A model generated the notes under the pieces. The model was not told where the DNA came from. It saw only the letters and a program-made list of their open reading frames with translations, and did not search any database. From NCBI GenBank assembly GCA_016187515.1, contig JACPJN010000003.1, forward strand, positions 1-43,236: a DNA stretch of 43,236 nt, in the 5' to 3' direction. Position 1 is the first letter of the stretch, and each line of letters begins with the position of its first letter. Shown here piece after piece: positions 27,021-35,063 of the stretch. The translations under genes and the position numbers were made by a program. Source of the stretch: Candidatus Uhrbacteria bacterium (lineage in GTDB: Bacteria; Patescibacteriota; Patescibacteriia; GWA2-47-26).

Positions 27021-28046
27021 ATGTCCAAAATTCGTGTTGCCATCAATGGTTTTGGCCGCATCGGCCGCAATACGTTTAAAGCCGGTTGGGGGCGGAAAGG
27101 TTTGGAATTTGTAGTACTTAACGATTTAACCGAGCCGAAAATTTTGGCGCATCTTTTAAAATACGATTCCGTGTTTCGGAAATGGGACCATAAAGTGGAG
27201 GCGGATGCGAAACACCTGATTGTGGATGGCGTGAAGATTCCGGTGGTCGCGGAGAAAGAACCGGCAAAACTGCCTTGGAAAGCGTATAAAGTGGATGTGG
27301 TCATCGAATCCACCGGACGATTCACGAACATGGAGGCGGCGCGCGAGCATTTGCGTGCTGGCGCCAAGCGTGTGGTAATTTCTGCACCAGCAAAAGAGGT
27401 GCCGACATATTTAATGGGGGTGAATCACGCGGCATGCCCGAAAGACGCGCAGGTGATTAATAATGCCTCCTGCACCACCAATTCCATCGCACCGGTAGTG
27501 GCCATTATGAACGAGGTTTTTGGTGTGCGTAAGGCAATGATGACTACAGTGCACTCCGTCACTGCCGAGCAAAATTTAGTGGATAGCATTCCGCCGCCGC
27601 TTCATCCGGATTTGCGCCGCGCGCGCTCGGCAATGGTCAATATCGTGCCGACCACCACCGGCGCGGCGCGCGCCACCACCGAAGCCGTGCCGGAACTTAA
27701 AGGACGTTTTGACGGGATTGCGATTCGGGTGCCGACTCTGGATGTATCGCTTTCGGATTTTACGATGCTCACCAAGCGGACAGCGACCGTGGAAGAAGTA
27801 AATAGCGTATTTAAAAAGGCCGCGGTTCAGCCGCGCTGGCGCGGGGTCGTGGGCGTAACTGAAGAGCCGCTGGTGTCTTCCGACTTTATCGGTTCGCCAT
27901 ATTCTTCCGTGGTTGATCTTTCCATGACCCGCGTGGTGGATGGTGACTTAGTCAAAGTCCTGGCTTGGTATGATAATGAGTGGGGATATTCTGTACATTT
28001 AGTAAATATGGTAGAGCACATCGGGCGTTTATTAAAAAGGAGCTGA
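27021..28046 (+). CDS. gapA: Glyceraldehyde-3-phosphate dehydrogenase
   Basis: INGFGRIGRNTFKAG...NNASCTTNSIAPVVAIMNEVFGVRKAMMTTVHSVT...WYDNEWGYSVHLVNMVEHI. Confidence 0.97.
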   Translation: MSKIRVAINGFGRIGRNTFKAGWGRKGLEFVVLNDLTEPKILAHLLKYDSVFRKWDHKVEADAKHLIVDGVKIPVVAEKEPAKLPWKAYKVDVVIESTGRFTNMEAAREHLRAGAKRVVISAPAKEVPTYLMGVNHAACPKDAQVINNASCTTNSIAPVVAIMNEVFGVRKAMMTTVHSVTAEQNLVDSIPPPLHPDLRRARSAMVNIVPTTTGAARATTEAVPELKGRFDGIAIRVPTLDVSLSDFTMLTKRTATVEEVNSVFKKAAVQPRWRGVVGVTEEPLVSSDFIGSPYSSVVDLSMTRVVDGDLVKVLAWYDNEWGYSVHLVNMVEHIGRLLKRS

Positions 28047-28141
28047 CGGAGATGCGTAGCGAAGCGGAGCCCCGTACCGAACTTGTTCTGGTGCGGGGGC
28101 GGAACATGTGGGGAAATTGTTGAGGAGATAATTTGAAAATT

Positions 28142-28230
28142 CCTCCCCTTAGGGTAAGGGGAGGTTAGGAGGGGTTACGAACCATTCATAACCCTCCCCA
28201 GCCCTCCCTTATCTTAAGGGAGGGAGAGAT
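28142..28230. repeat. G/C-rich palindromic repeat (cctccccttagggtaaggggagg family), tandem inverted copies
   Basis: cctccccttagggtaaggggaggttaggaggggttac...cataaccctccccagccctcccttatcttaagggaggg; related blocks at 7442, 12505, 20637 and 23607. Confidence 0.75.
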
Positions 28231-28329
28231 TGTAGGCGCGGGGTTGTTCCCCGCGTTTTTATTTGTTTTAATGTCGGGGCTGATTCGCATTATCTTGCCC
28301 ATTTTCAAACCCTGTGTTAGCATAGAATC

Positions 28330-28448
28330 GGAAGCAATTCCAACCAAAAGGCGAAGCATAGCGGAGTCCTCCGAGCATGCGGGTGACCCAAACCCGCAGC
28401 CCGCAAGGCGAAGGTATGCCCGTCGAACCAAGAGGAGGAAGAGAGGCC
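28330..28448 (+). promoter_or_regulatory. Conserved structured leader L1 of lipoprotein cassette 1
   Basis: cggaagcaattcc...gcgaagcatagcggagtcctccgagcatgcgggtgacccaaacccgcagcccgcaaggcgaaggtatgcccgtcgaaccaagaggaggaagagaggcc; near-identical to L2 at 30538-30660. Confidence 0.6.
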
Positions 28449-30257
28449 ATGCGAAACAAAGTGAAGTCCGCCGAGTATGCCGGTGCCCCAGACCCGAGCC
28501 CGAAGGGCGGAGGCATGCGCGGCGGTAACAGAGGCGGGCGTACCTTGAAAATCTACCTGGTGGCAAGCGCGTTGTGCGCCGCGCTTACCGGTTGCGGCAA
28601 GCATGACACTCAACCATCCGAATCCGACCAATCCGAGCATGCCTATACAACGGCCGAGATTGACCAGGCGTTGGATAACGCGCGGAAAGCGTTTGAAGCG
28701 CAATATGGGCGCAGTGTTGATGTCACGGTGTGGGAGGATCGCGAGTACTTTCCGCTACTGCTGGATTTGGTGATCCAAAATCTCGCCAGCGATGCTGATT
28801 CTGCCGCGCTTATTCGCCGCCACACGCATCCGAAATACGACGGGGACACCGAATATTGCGGTCCGGGCGCCGGGTTTTGGAATCCGGATCCCGGAGATTG
28901 TCTCAATCATATCTGCGCGATTCACGACGCGTGCTACGAGCAGACGAATCCGGAACTGTCTTTTTGGTGCGTTTGGAGCATTGAAACTGACAAGTGTGAT
29001 CAGGTATTTTTCAAGGAGATTGAGCAATGCCCGAGCCCGGGAGAATGTCGTTCCGGCATTGAGCAGGCCTGCAACTTCTACGCGATCTGGGGGATGGCGC
29101 GCGACCTGAAAAGGATGCAAGGGACCAAGGAAGTACAAGCCCAAGAGGGGTGCGGACTTGAAGCCGAGGCAGAGAGTGAGGCCGAAGGTGAAAGTGAAGT
29201 GGAAGGGGAGGGCGAGGCGGAGAGTGAAGCGGAACATGATGTATGGATGGCGATTTCCACCACTGACGCACCTGCGGCGCGCTACTCCCACACCGCCATC
29301 TGGACCGGGAGTGAAATGGTGGTCTGGGGAGGAGCGGGTGATAGTTCGGGTCTCAACACTGGCGGGCAGTATGATCCGGTGACCAACCGTTGGACCCCGA
29401 CTTACACTGCTGGTGCGCCTGCGGCGCGCGCCCACCACACCGCCATCTGGACCGGGAGTGAAATGCTGGTGTGGGGAGGATACAATAGTTGGACTCTCAA
29501 CACTGGCGGGCAGTATGATCCGGTGACCGGCCGTTGGACCGCGATTCCCACCACTGGCGCGCCTGCGGCGCGCATCTACCACACCGCCGTCTGGACCGGG
29601 AGTGAAATGCTGGTGTGGGGAGGAGCGGATGATAGGTTGCCCTTTCCCCTCAACACTGGCGGGCAGTATGATCCGGTGACCGGCCGTTGGACCGCGATTC
29701 CCGCGCCTGGGGCGCGCTCATTACACACCGCGATCTGGACCGGGAGTGAAATGATAGTGTGGGGAGGAAGGGAGATTGTTATTTTCAACACCGGCGAGCG
29801 ATATGATCCGATCACCAATATCTGGACTGCGATCTCCACCGCCTTTGGCGCGCCCGCGGCGCGCTACTTACACACCGCGATCTGGACCGGGAGTGAAATG
29901 ATAGTGTGGGGAGGAACGGATGATAGCGGTCGTTTCCACACCGGCGATCGATATGATCCGATCACCAATACCTGGACTGCGATTTCCACCGCTGGCGCGC
30001 CTGCAGGGCGCTACTACCACACTGCCATCTGGACCGGCAGTGAAATGCTGGTGTGGGGAGGAGAGGGTGAGGGTGGTAGTATTCTCAACACCGGCGGGCA
30101 GTATGATCCGGCAACCAATACTTGGACATCGACCTCCACTGCTGACGCGCCTGAGGCGCGCACCTACCACACTGCCATCTGGACCGGGAGTGAAATGCTG
30201 GTGTGGGGAGGATATGCTGGCCCGACTTTCAACACCGGCGGGCGGTACCGGCCCTAG
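28449..30257 (+). CDS. Lipoprotein with PLA2-like domain, E/S/A/G-rich linker and 7-repeat kelch-like propeller
   Basis: IYLVASALCAALTGCGK lipobox; YCGPGAGFWNPDPGDCLNHICAIHDACY (HDxCY); EAEAESEAEGESEVEGEGEAESEAEHD; 7x HTAIWTGSEMxVWGG...NTGGQYDP.T..WT. Start could also be 28515 or TTG 28545. Confidence 0.85.
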   Translation: MRNKVKSAEYAGAPDPSPKGGGMRGGNRGGRTLKIYLVASALCAALTGCGKHDTQPSESDQSEHAYTTAEIDQALDNARKAFEAQYGRSVDVTVWEDREYFPLLLDLVIQNLASDADSAALIRRHTHPKYDGDTEYCGPGAGFWNPDPGDCLNHICAIHDACYEQTNPELSFWCVWSIETDKCDQVFFKEIEQCPSPGECRSGIEQACNFYAIWGMARDLKRMQGTKEVQAQEGCGLEAEAESEAEGESEVEGEGEAESEAEHDVWMAISTTDAPAARYSHTAIWTGSEMVVWGGAGDSSGLNTGGQYDPVTNRWTPTYTAGAPAARAHHTAIWTGSEMLVWGGYNSWTLNTGGQYDPVTGRWTAIPTTGAPAARIYHTAVWTGSEMLVWGGADDRLPFPLNTGGQYDPVTGRWTAIPAPGARSLHTAIWTGSEMIVWGGREIVIFNTGERYDPITNIWTAISTAFGAPAARYLHTAIWTGSEMIVWGGTDDSGRFHTGDRYDPITNTWTAISTAGAPAGRYYHTAIWTGSEMLVWGGEGEGGSILNTGGQYDPATNTWTSTSTADAPEARTYHTAIWTGSEMLVWGGYAGPTFNTGGRYRP

Positions 30258-30288
30258 TTCGTTCTTCAAAAATAGAACATGCTGTATG

Positions 30289-30322
30289 CCGAAGTTCACC
30301 TGGACTTCGGCTTTTTTAATTA
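30289..30322 (+). terminator. Terminator of cassette 1
   Basis: gccgaagttcacctggacttcggcttttttaa. Confidence 0.8.
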
Positions 30323-30382
30323 AAAATCCCTTCTCTTTTAGTATTGTAGGGCCTGGGCTTGTCCCCGGTCGCATCCTATGAT

Positions 30383-30522
30383 GAGAGCGTTGAAGAATTA
30401 ACTCCTGCGCAGTTTACACGAATATCCACGAATAGACGGCCGCCAAAACCGCAGTATTCCGGCGAGGCGCTTACCAGGCGGCCTGACAAATGACCACGAA
30501 TAATTGATTATTCAACGGTCTC
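30383..30522 (+). repeat. MITE-like/structured ~140 bp repeat, copy 4
   Basis: gagagcgttgaagaattaactcctgcgcagtttacacgaatatccacgaatagacggccgcc...attcaacggtctc. Confidence 0.8.
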
Positions 30523-30537
30523 ATGCTATCATTGTAT

Positions 30538-30660
30538 CGGAAGCAATTCCACAACCAAAAAGGCGAAGCATAGCGGAGTCCTCCGAGCATGCGGGTGACC
30601 CAAACCCGCAGCCCGCAGGGCGAAGGTATGCCCGTCGAACCAAGAGGAGGAAGAGAGGCC
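30538..30660 (+). promoter_or_regulatory. Conserved structured leader L2 of lipoprotein cassette 2
   Basis: Near-identical to L1 up to gaggaggaagagaggcc-ATG. Confidence 0.6.
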
Positions 30661-32610
30661 ATGATCCGTACCTTGACAACCAAATTCTTGGCCATCACGG
30701 CCATGCTTACGGCAGGTTGCGAAAAATCCGAGCCGGATTCAACGCCAATCTGCCAAGATGGTGATTACGACGAAGCAGATGTGCGCGAAGCCGTGGAGGA
30801 CGCGGTGGACGCGTTGAAAAAAAGGGGGGAGACGATTGACCCCTCGGTTTGGGACGACCCCGAACGTTTTGAAGCGCTGGTAGAGCAGACCACGGTGGAA
30901 ATGGGTTGCCATCTTGAGGGAAGCCCGTCAGCAGGACAGAGCGGATTTGGCGCGCGCCGCCAGGGCGGATCTCGGGAGTGCGCGGATACCGATGTCAGAG
31001 AGCGATACGAAGACGACAAGATTTATTGCGGTCCGGGAGTCATTGAACGGGACGATTGCGAGTGGCGCTGGCCCGGCGATTGCCTGAACCGTGTCTGCCA
31101 TACCCACGATCTTTGCTATGATCGGACCAGAATTCCGGAGCTTTCTGTCGCCGGCCGTGATCTGGATATTTGCCTTTGGAGCGATGTGACCGCCGAGTGC
31201 GATCTGGAGTTTTTTGAAGGAGAGGGCGATTGTCTTTCCGGGTTTGATTGCGGAATCCGCTGTATGATCACCGGCGCGATTGCCGCAACGCTTCAGGCAT
31301 TGAGCAGAGTGCCGATTACCAGTGGTATCTCTGTAAGCGATGCATGTGTCGTATGCGCCGAAACCGACGCGTGCGAGGTTGATGAAAAAGGGGACGGGAT
31401 GGAGGGGGAGAGCGAGGCGGAAGCCGAATCCGAGGCGGAGAGTGAAGCGGAGGGAGAAGGTGAAGCCGAGGCGGAATCAGAAGCAGAATCGGAAGCAGAG
31501 AGTGAAATGCTAGAGATATGCAATGCCCTTGATGATAATGGTGATGGGAGAATAGATGAAGATTGTTGTAAGGAACCGGGCAGTTGGATCGCGGGACAAA
31601 TTGCAACAGTTGACCGTGGGATAAGCCCCTCGTTCAGCTTTGCGTTTTCCGGTTATCCCAGATTGATTTATCCTAATGCAGGCGTAGATGCAGAATTTGT
31701 ATATACCCATCGGCAGGATCCTGCGGAATGGACCTCAGAAGTTGTGGGTTCTGGTTCTGCCTCAACGTTGAGAGGATACCGGATTGAATCAGATGAAGAT
31801 GGGGGTATCCATATTGCTTGGAAGGTGGCAAATTTGTCTCCTATAAATTATTTGCGGTCACCTGGAGAAGGAAGACCCTGGAGTGAGGAAACTATTACGC
31901 CATCGGGGGGAAGTTCAATTTACTTGAGTGACCTTGCCGTCACTTCAGAAGGTGTTCCGGCTGTAACCTATCGTAATTCATCTACCAACTTTCTGTATTA
32001 TGCAGAAAGGACTGAAGCGGGCGCTTGGGTATCGAACACAATCTCCTTGAATGCTTTGTCGGGTGGGGCCTTAACATTTGATATATCTGACAACCCGCAT
32101 GTTGCCTACTACGTACCGGAGGACGGAGACGGCAGTCTGTATTATAGGACCAGAAATTCCATGGGGGAATGGGCCAGTTCTTTGAGAGTGGCAAGTTTCG
32201 GCGATCTCCGCGGCCCCATAGACATAAAAACGTATGGGGATATCGACGTTCACATTCTCTTTTTCGATCAGCGCCCCGTTTTTGGAGGAGATGCCAATAG
32301 ATTTTATCATGTGGAAGGAAACAGCGGAGGGGCTTGGTCCACGACAGAACTTTCGGACTGGTCAGGACATGTTTGTTCGGTCAGTGCGAGGGGCTCCCTT
32401 GCATTAGATGGTGAAAATGGTGTTCATATAGTACAATCAATGTGCGGGAACATCGATTACGCGACACGCAATCCTGCAGGCGTATGGAGCGAGGAAGATT
32501 TTGAAAGTAGTGGATCGTATGCAGATATTGCAGTTAATCCGGTTACCGGGACACCCGCGATCGTCTATTTTGACGAAGGAGCCATCTGGTATGCTTACCA
32601 GTGTGAATAA
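30661..32610 (+). CDS. Lipoprotein with PLA2-like domain, E/S/A/G-rich linker, MopE-like motif and C-terminal beta-propeller-like domain
   Basis: MIRTLTTKFLAITAMLTAGCEKS lipobox; YCGPGVIERDDCEWRWPGDCLNRVCHTHDLCYD; EGESEAEAESEAESEAEGEGEAEAESEAE; EICNALDDNGDGRIDEDCC. Confidence 0.85.
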   Translation: MIRTLTTKFLAITAMLTAGCEKSEPDSTPICQDGDYDEADVREAVEDAVDALKKRGETIDPSVWDDPERFEALVEQTTVEMGCHLEGSPSAGQSGFGARRQGGSRECADTDVRERYEDDKIYCGPGVIERDDCEWRWPGDCLNRVCHTHDLCYDRTRIPELSVAGRDLDICLWSDVTAECDLEFFEGEGDCLSGFDCGIRCMITGAIAATLQALSRVPITSGISVSDACVVCAETDACEVDEKGDGMEGESEAEAESEAESEAEGEGEAEAESEAESEAESEMLEICNALDDNGDGRIDEDCCKEPGSWIAGQIATVDRGISPSFSFAFSGYPRLIYPNAGVDAEFVYTHRQDPAEWTSEVVGSGSASTLRGYRIESDEDGGIHIAWKVANLSPINYLRSPGEGRPWSEETITPSGGSSIYLSDLAVTSEGVPAVTYRNSSTNFLYYAERTEAGAWVSNTISLNALSGGALTFDISDNPHVAYYVPEDGDGSLYYRTRNSMGEWASSLRVASFGDLRGPIDIKTYGDIDVHILFFDQRPVFGGDANRFYHVEGNSGGAWSTTELSDWSGHVCSVSARGSLALDGENGVHIVQSMCGNIDYATRNPAGVWSEEDFESSGSYADIAVNPVTGTPAIVYFDEGAIWYAYQCE

Positions 32611-32664
32611 AATGGCCACAGTGCCAGGTATCGTGTTGTGTTAGCGACGATAGCAAAAGAGTGG

Positions 32665-32683
32665 CGCTCGTTACCGGCCCTAG
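32665..32683 (+). pseudogene. Fossil kelch C-terminus (ARYRP*) downstream of the stop of cassette 2
   Basis: gcgctcgttaccggccctag = ARYRP* outside any CDS, followed by the same ttcgttcttcaac...ccgccgaggtt tail as the other cassettes. Confidence 0.6.
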
Positions 32684-32699
32684 TTCGTTCGTTCTTCAA

Positions 32700-32745
32700 C
32701 TCAACCGCCGAGGTTCCCATTCGGGGAACCCCGGCCTTTTTTTAT
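32700..32745 (+). terminator. Terminator of cassette 2
   Basis: ccgaggttcccattcggggaaccccggccttttttt. Confidence 0.75.
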
Positions 32746-32812
32746 TCTGCTTTCCGAAATAATTTTGACAGGCCTATCTATCCCTTTGGATTATAAATGC
32801 CCATTCTACAAA

Positions 32813-33046
32813 TTAACTGGGGAGTCGGCTCGCGTGCATGATGGTAAGACCAACGATGTGTTCTCCGCGCCGACGCACGAGTATATTGTTTTCAAGCAAT
32901 TCGCTATCGGTTGCCTGTTGCGGACGCTCAAACGAAACATATAAGACATCCGCTTCTTTATCATAATCAAACCACGCATGAGGATATTGCATGCGAAGAA
33001 AAATGGGAACGGCTTTTAGTGCTTCTTGAATTGCGGTTTGCGCCAT
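32813..33046 (-). CDS. DUF2283-family protein
   Basis: AWFDYDKEADVLYVSFERPQQATDSELLENNILVRRRGEHIVGLTIMHAS matches the YD.EADVLYI.F...G.I.G..I pattern. Confidence 0.8.
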   Translation of the reverse strand: MAQTAIQEALKAVPIFLRMQYPHAWFDYDKEADVLYVSFERPQQATDSELLENNILVRRRGEHIVGLTIMHASRLPS

Positions 33047-33284
33047 ATAATTGAACGACGATTGGTAAGTTGGTCGGGTTTTGAAGTTTGAAACGCGGTG
33101 ATGATAAATCCATCCTTAATGCGGTTTACTCCGCCTAGCGAGGGAGGAAAGCAAATGATGACATTTGCTTTGCAACCGAGCGACGACGGCGCAAAGGTTG
33201 AATGCCGCGCGGCTTGCTTGCCACGGGGTCCTTTACAAGTGTGGGTAGTTTCACTATACCATAACGATAGGATGCGTCAAATTA

Positions 33285-33357
33285 GTGTGGATTGTATGGC
33301 AAAAGCAAAATACGGTCTCTTTTTTAGAACTTGACACCATACGCCGTTATTGTTATT
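33285..33357 (+). promoter_or_regulatory. Duplicated promoter block (copy at 34938)
   Basis: gtgtggattgtatggcaaaagcaaaatacggtctcttttttagaacttgacac; TTGACA -35 in both copies. Confidence 0.55.
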
Positions 33358-33383
33358 TTAAAAGCGGCTCTACCAACAACAAG

Positions 33384-33484
33384 GGAGGCGTAGCGTAGCG
33401 GAGTCCTCCGAGCCTGCGGGTGCCCCAGCGCCGCAGCCCGAAGGGCGAAGGTATGTGCGTCGAACCCAGAGGAGGAAAAAAGCC
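33384..33484 (+). promoter_or_regulatory. Conserved structured leader L3 of lipoprotein cassette 3
   Basis: aagggaggcgtagcgtagcggagtcctccgagcctgcgggtgccccagcgccgcagcccgaagggcgaaggtatgtgcgtcgaacccagaggaggaaaaaagcc. Confidence 0.6.
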
Positions 33485-34684
33485 ATGCGTACCTTGACAA
33501 TGACCGCGTTTTTGCTGGCGTTCTTGACCGCCTGCGGAGGCGGCGACTCAACCACCGCCCCACAGGAAGGTGAGGATGAAGCCGAGGCCGAAGGCGAGGA
33601 AGACGAAGCCGAGACGGAGAGTGAAGTGGAACATGATGTATGGGTGGCGACTTCCACTGAAGGCGCACCGACAGCTCGCCGGCGCCACACCGCCATCTGG
33701 ACCGGGAGTGAAATGATAGTGTGGGGAGGATTGGATAATGGTCGGAATCTGATCAACACCGGCGGGCGGTATGATCCGGAAACCAATACTTGGACCACGA
33801 CTTCTACCTCTGGCGCGCCTGCGGCGCGCAGCGACTACACTGCCATCTGGACTGGGTCGGAAATGATTGTGTGGGGAGGACAAGAGGGATCCAGCCAACT
33901 TAACACCGGCGGGCGGTATGATCCCGTGACCAACTCCTGGACTGCGACCTCCACTGCTGGCGCGCCTGCGGCGCGCTGGTTCCACACCGCCATCTGGACC
34001 GGGTCTGAAATGATGGTGTGGGGCGGATGGAATGAATGGCGTGATTTCATCAACACCGGCGGTCAGTATGATCCGGAGACCAACACTTGGACTGCGACCT
34101 CCACCGCTGGCGCGCCTACCGTGCGTCGTGTACACACCGCGATCTGGACCGGGTCGGAAATGATTGTGTGGGGCGGAGACAGTGATGGTAGTGCGCTTCT
34201 CAACACCGGCGGGCGGTATGATCCGGAAACCAATACTTGGACCACGACTTCTACCTCTGGCGCCCCTGCGGCACGCGAAATCCACACCGCGGTCTGGACC
34301 GGAGAGGAGATGATTGTGTGGGGAGGATGGGATAATGATTGGAATCCGTTCAACACCGGCGGGCGGTATGATCCGGAAACCAATACTTGGACCGAGACCT
34401 CCACCACTGGCGCGCCAGCGACGCGCGTCGGCCACACCGCCATCTGGACCGGCTCCGAGATGATTGTGTGGGGAGGAGAGGCTAGATGGGATGATAGTGC
34501 TTTCAACACCGGCGGGCGGTATGATCCGCTAACCAATACTTGGACTGCGACCTCCACCGCTGGCGCGCCAGCGGCGCGCAGCGACCACACCGTCATCTGG
34601 ACTGGAGATGAGATGATTATGTGGGGAGGGGGAGGATGGGATGAAGATGATCACCTTGACACCGGCGGGCGGTATAGACCCTAG
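33485..34684 (+). CDS. Lipoprotein with acidic linker and 7-repeat kelch-like propeller
   Basis: MRTLTMTAFLLAFLTACGGGDS lipobox; EGEDEAEAEGEEDEAETESEVEHDVW; 7x HTAIWTGSEMIVWGG...NTGGRYDPETNTWT. Confidence 0.88.
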   Translation: MRTLTMTAFLLAFLTACGGGDSTTAPQEGEDEAEAEGEEDEAETESEVEHDVWVATSTEGAPTARRRHTAIWTGSEMIVWGGLDNGRNLINTGGRYDPETNTWTTTSTSGAPAARSDYTAIWTGSEMIVWGGQEGSSQLNTGGRYDPVTNSWTATSTAGAPAARWFHTAIWTGSEMMVWGGWNEWRDFINTGGQYDPETNTWTATSTAGAPTVRRVHTAIWTGSEMIVWGGDSDGSALLNTGGRYDPETNTWTTTSTSGAPAAREIHTAVWTGEEMIVWGGWDNDWNPFNTGGRYDPETNTWTETSTTGAPATRVGHTAIWTGSEMIVWGGEARWDDSAFNTGGRYDPLTNTWTATSTAGAPAARSDHTVIWTGDEMIMWGGGGWDEDDHLDTGGRYRP

Positions 34685-34717
34685 TTCGTTCTTCAACCGT
34701 TCTTCAACCCAACCGCC

Positions 34718-34747
34718 GAGGTTTCTTCCCGAACCTCGGCTTTTTAA
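34718..34747 (+). terminator. Terminator of cassette 3
   Basis: ccgaggtttcttcccgaacctcggctttttaatt. Confidence 0.8.
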
Positions 34748-34900
34748 TTTTCCGAGAATTTTAAGTCCGGGGCGCAGAAATTCTGTCGGAAAATTAACCC
34801 GCCAAGTATGCGGGTGCCCCAGGTCCGCAGCGCAGCAAAGGTATGCTCGTCGGCGGGAGCGGCGGGTAACATCTAAAGTGTGCTTCCAAGTCGTCCCGTG
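34747..34900 (+). repeat. Conserved structured spacer L4 (same core as the leaders)
   Basis: ttttccgagaattttaagtccggggcgcagaaattctgtcggaaaattaacccgccaagtatgcgggtgccccaggtccgcagcgcagcaaaggtatgctcgtcggcgggagcggcgggtaac; near-identical copy at 35487. Confidence 0.7.
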
Positions 34901-35063
34901 TTTGGCTCGATCGCGCTAAATGCAAGACGTTTAGGAAATGTGGATTGTATGGCAAAAGCAAAATACGGTCTCTTTTTTAGAACTTGACACAGCACGCTGC
35001 ACTACTAGATGATACACTTGACAAGCTCGCTCGAATATGGTAAGTTGAGTTTAGGAGGAAAAC

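Noticed and set aside
28371-28425. Leader motif as a known c-di-GMP (GEMM), cobalamin, twister or hammerhead RNA
   Set aside because: Compared from memory with these consensuses: hallmark conserved nucleotides are absent. The partial resemblance to a twister-type UGCCGGUCCCAAGCCCGG hairpin is too weak to claim.
28377-28448. Upstream start MRVTQTRSPQGEGMPVEPRGGREA for cassette 1 (and the equivalent at 30589 for cassette 2)
   Set aside because: This is the conserved leader read in frame. A strong SD (agaggaggaa) lies just before the downstream ATG.
28755-34596. Long minus-strand ORFs (for example 28755-29582, 33548-34435, 34063-34596) with repeated GVVGARRRR.../SGSYRPPVL motifs
   Set aside because: Antisense shadows of the kelch repeats; no RBS, and the plus-strand reading has a signal peptide and recognisable domains.
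29260-34680. Regular ~150 bp repeats resembling a CRISPR or other noncoding array
   Set aside because: They are coding kelch blades in a single open frame. Repeat and spacer lengths do not fit CRISPR.
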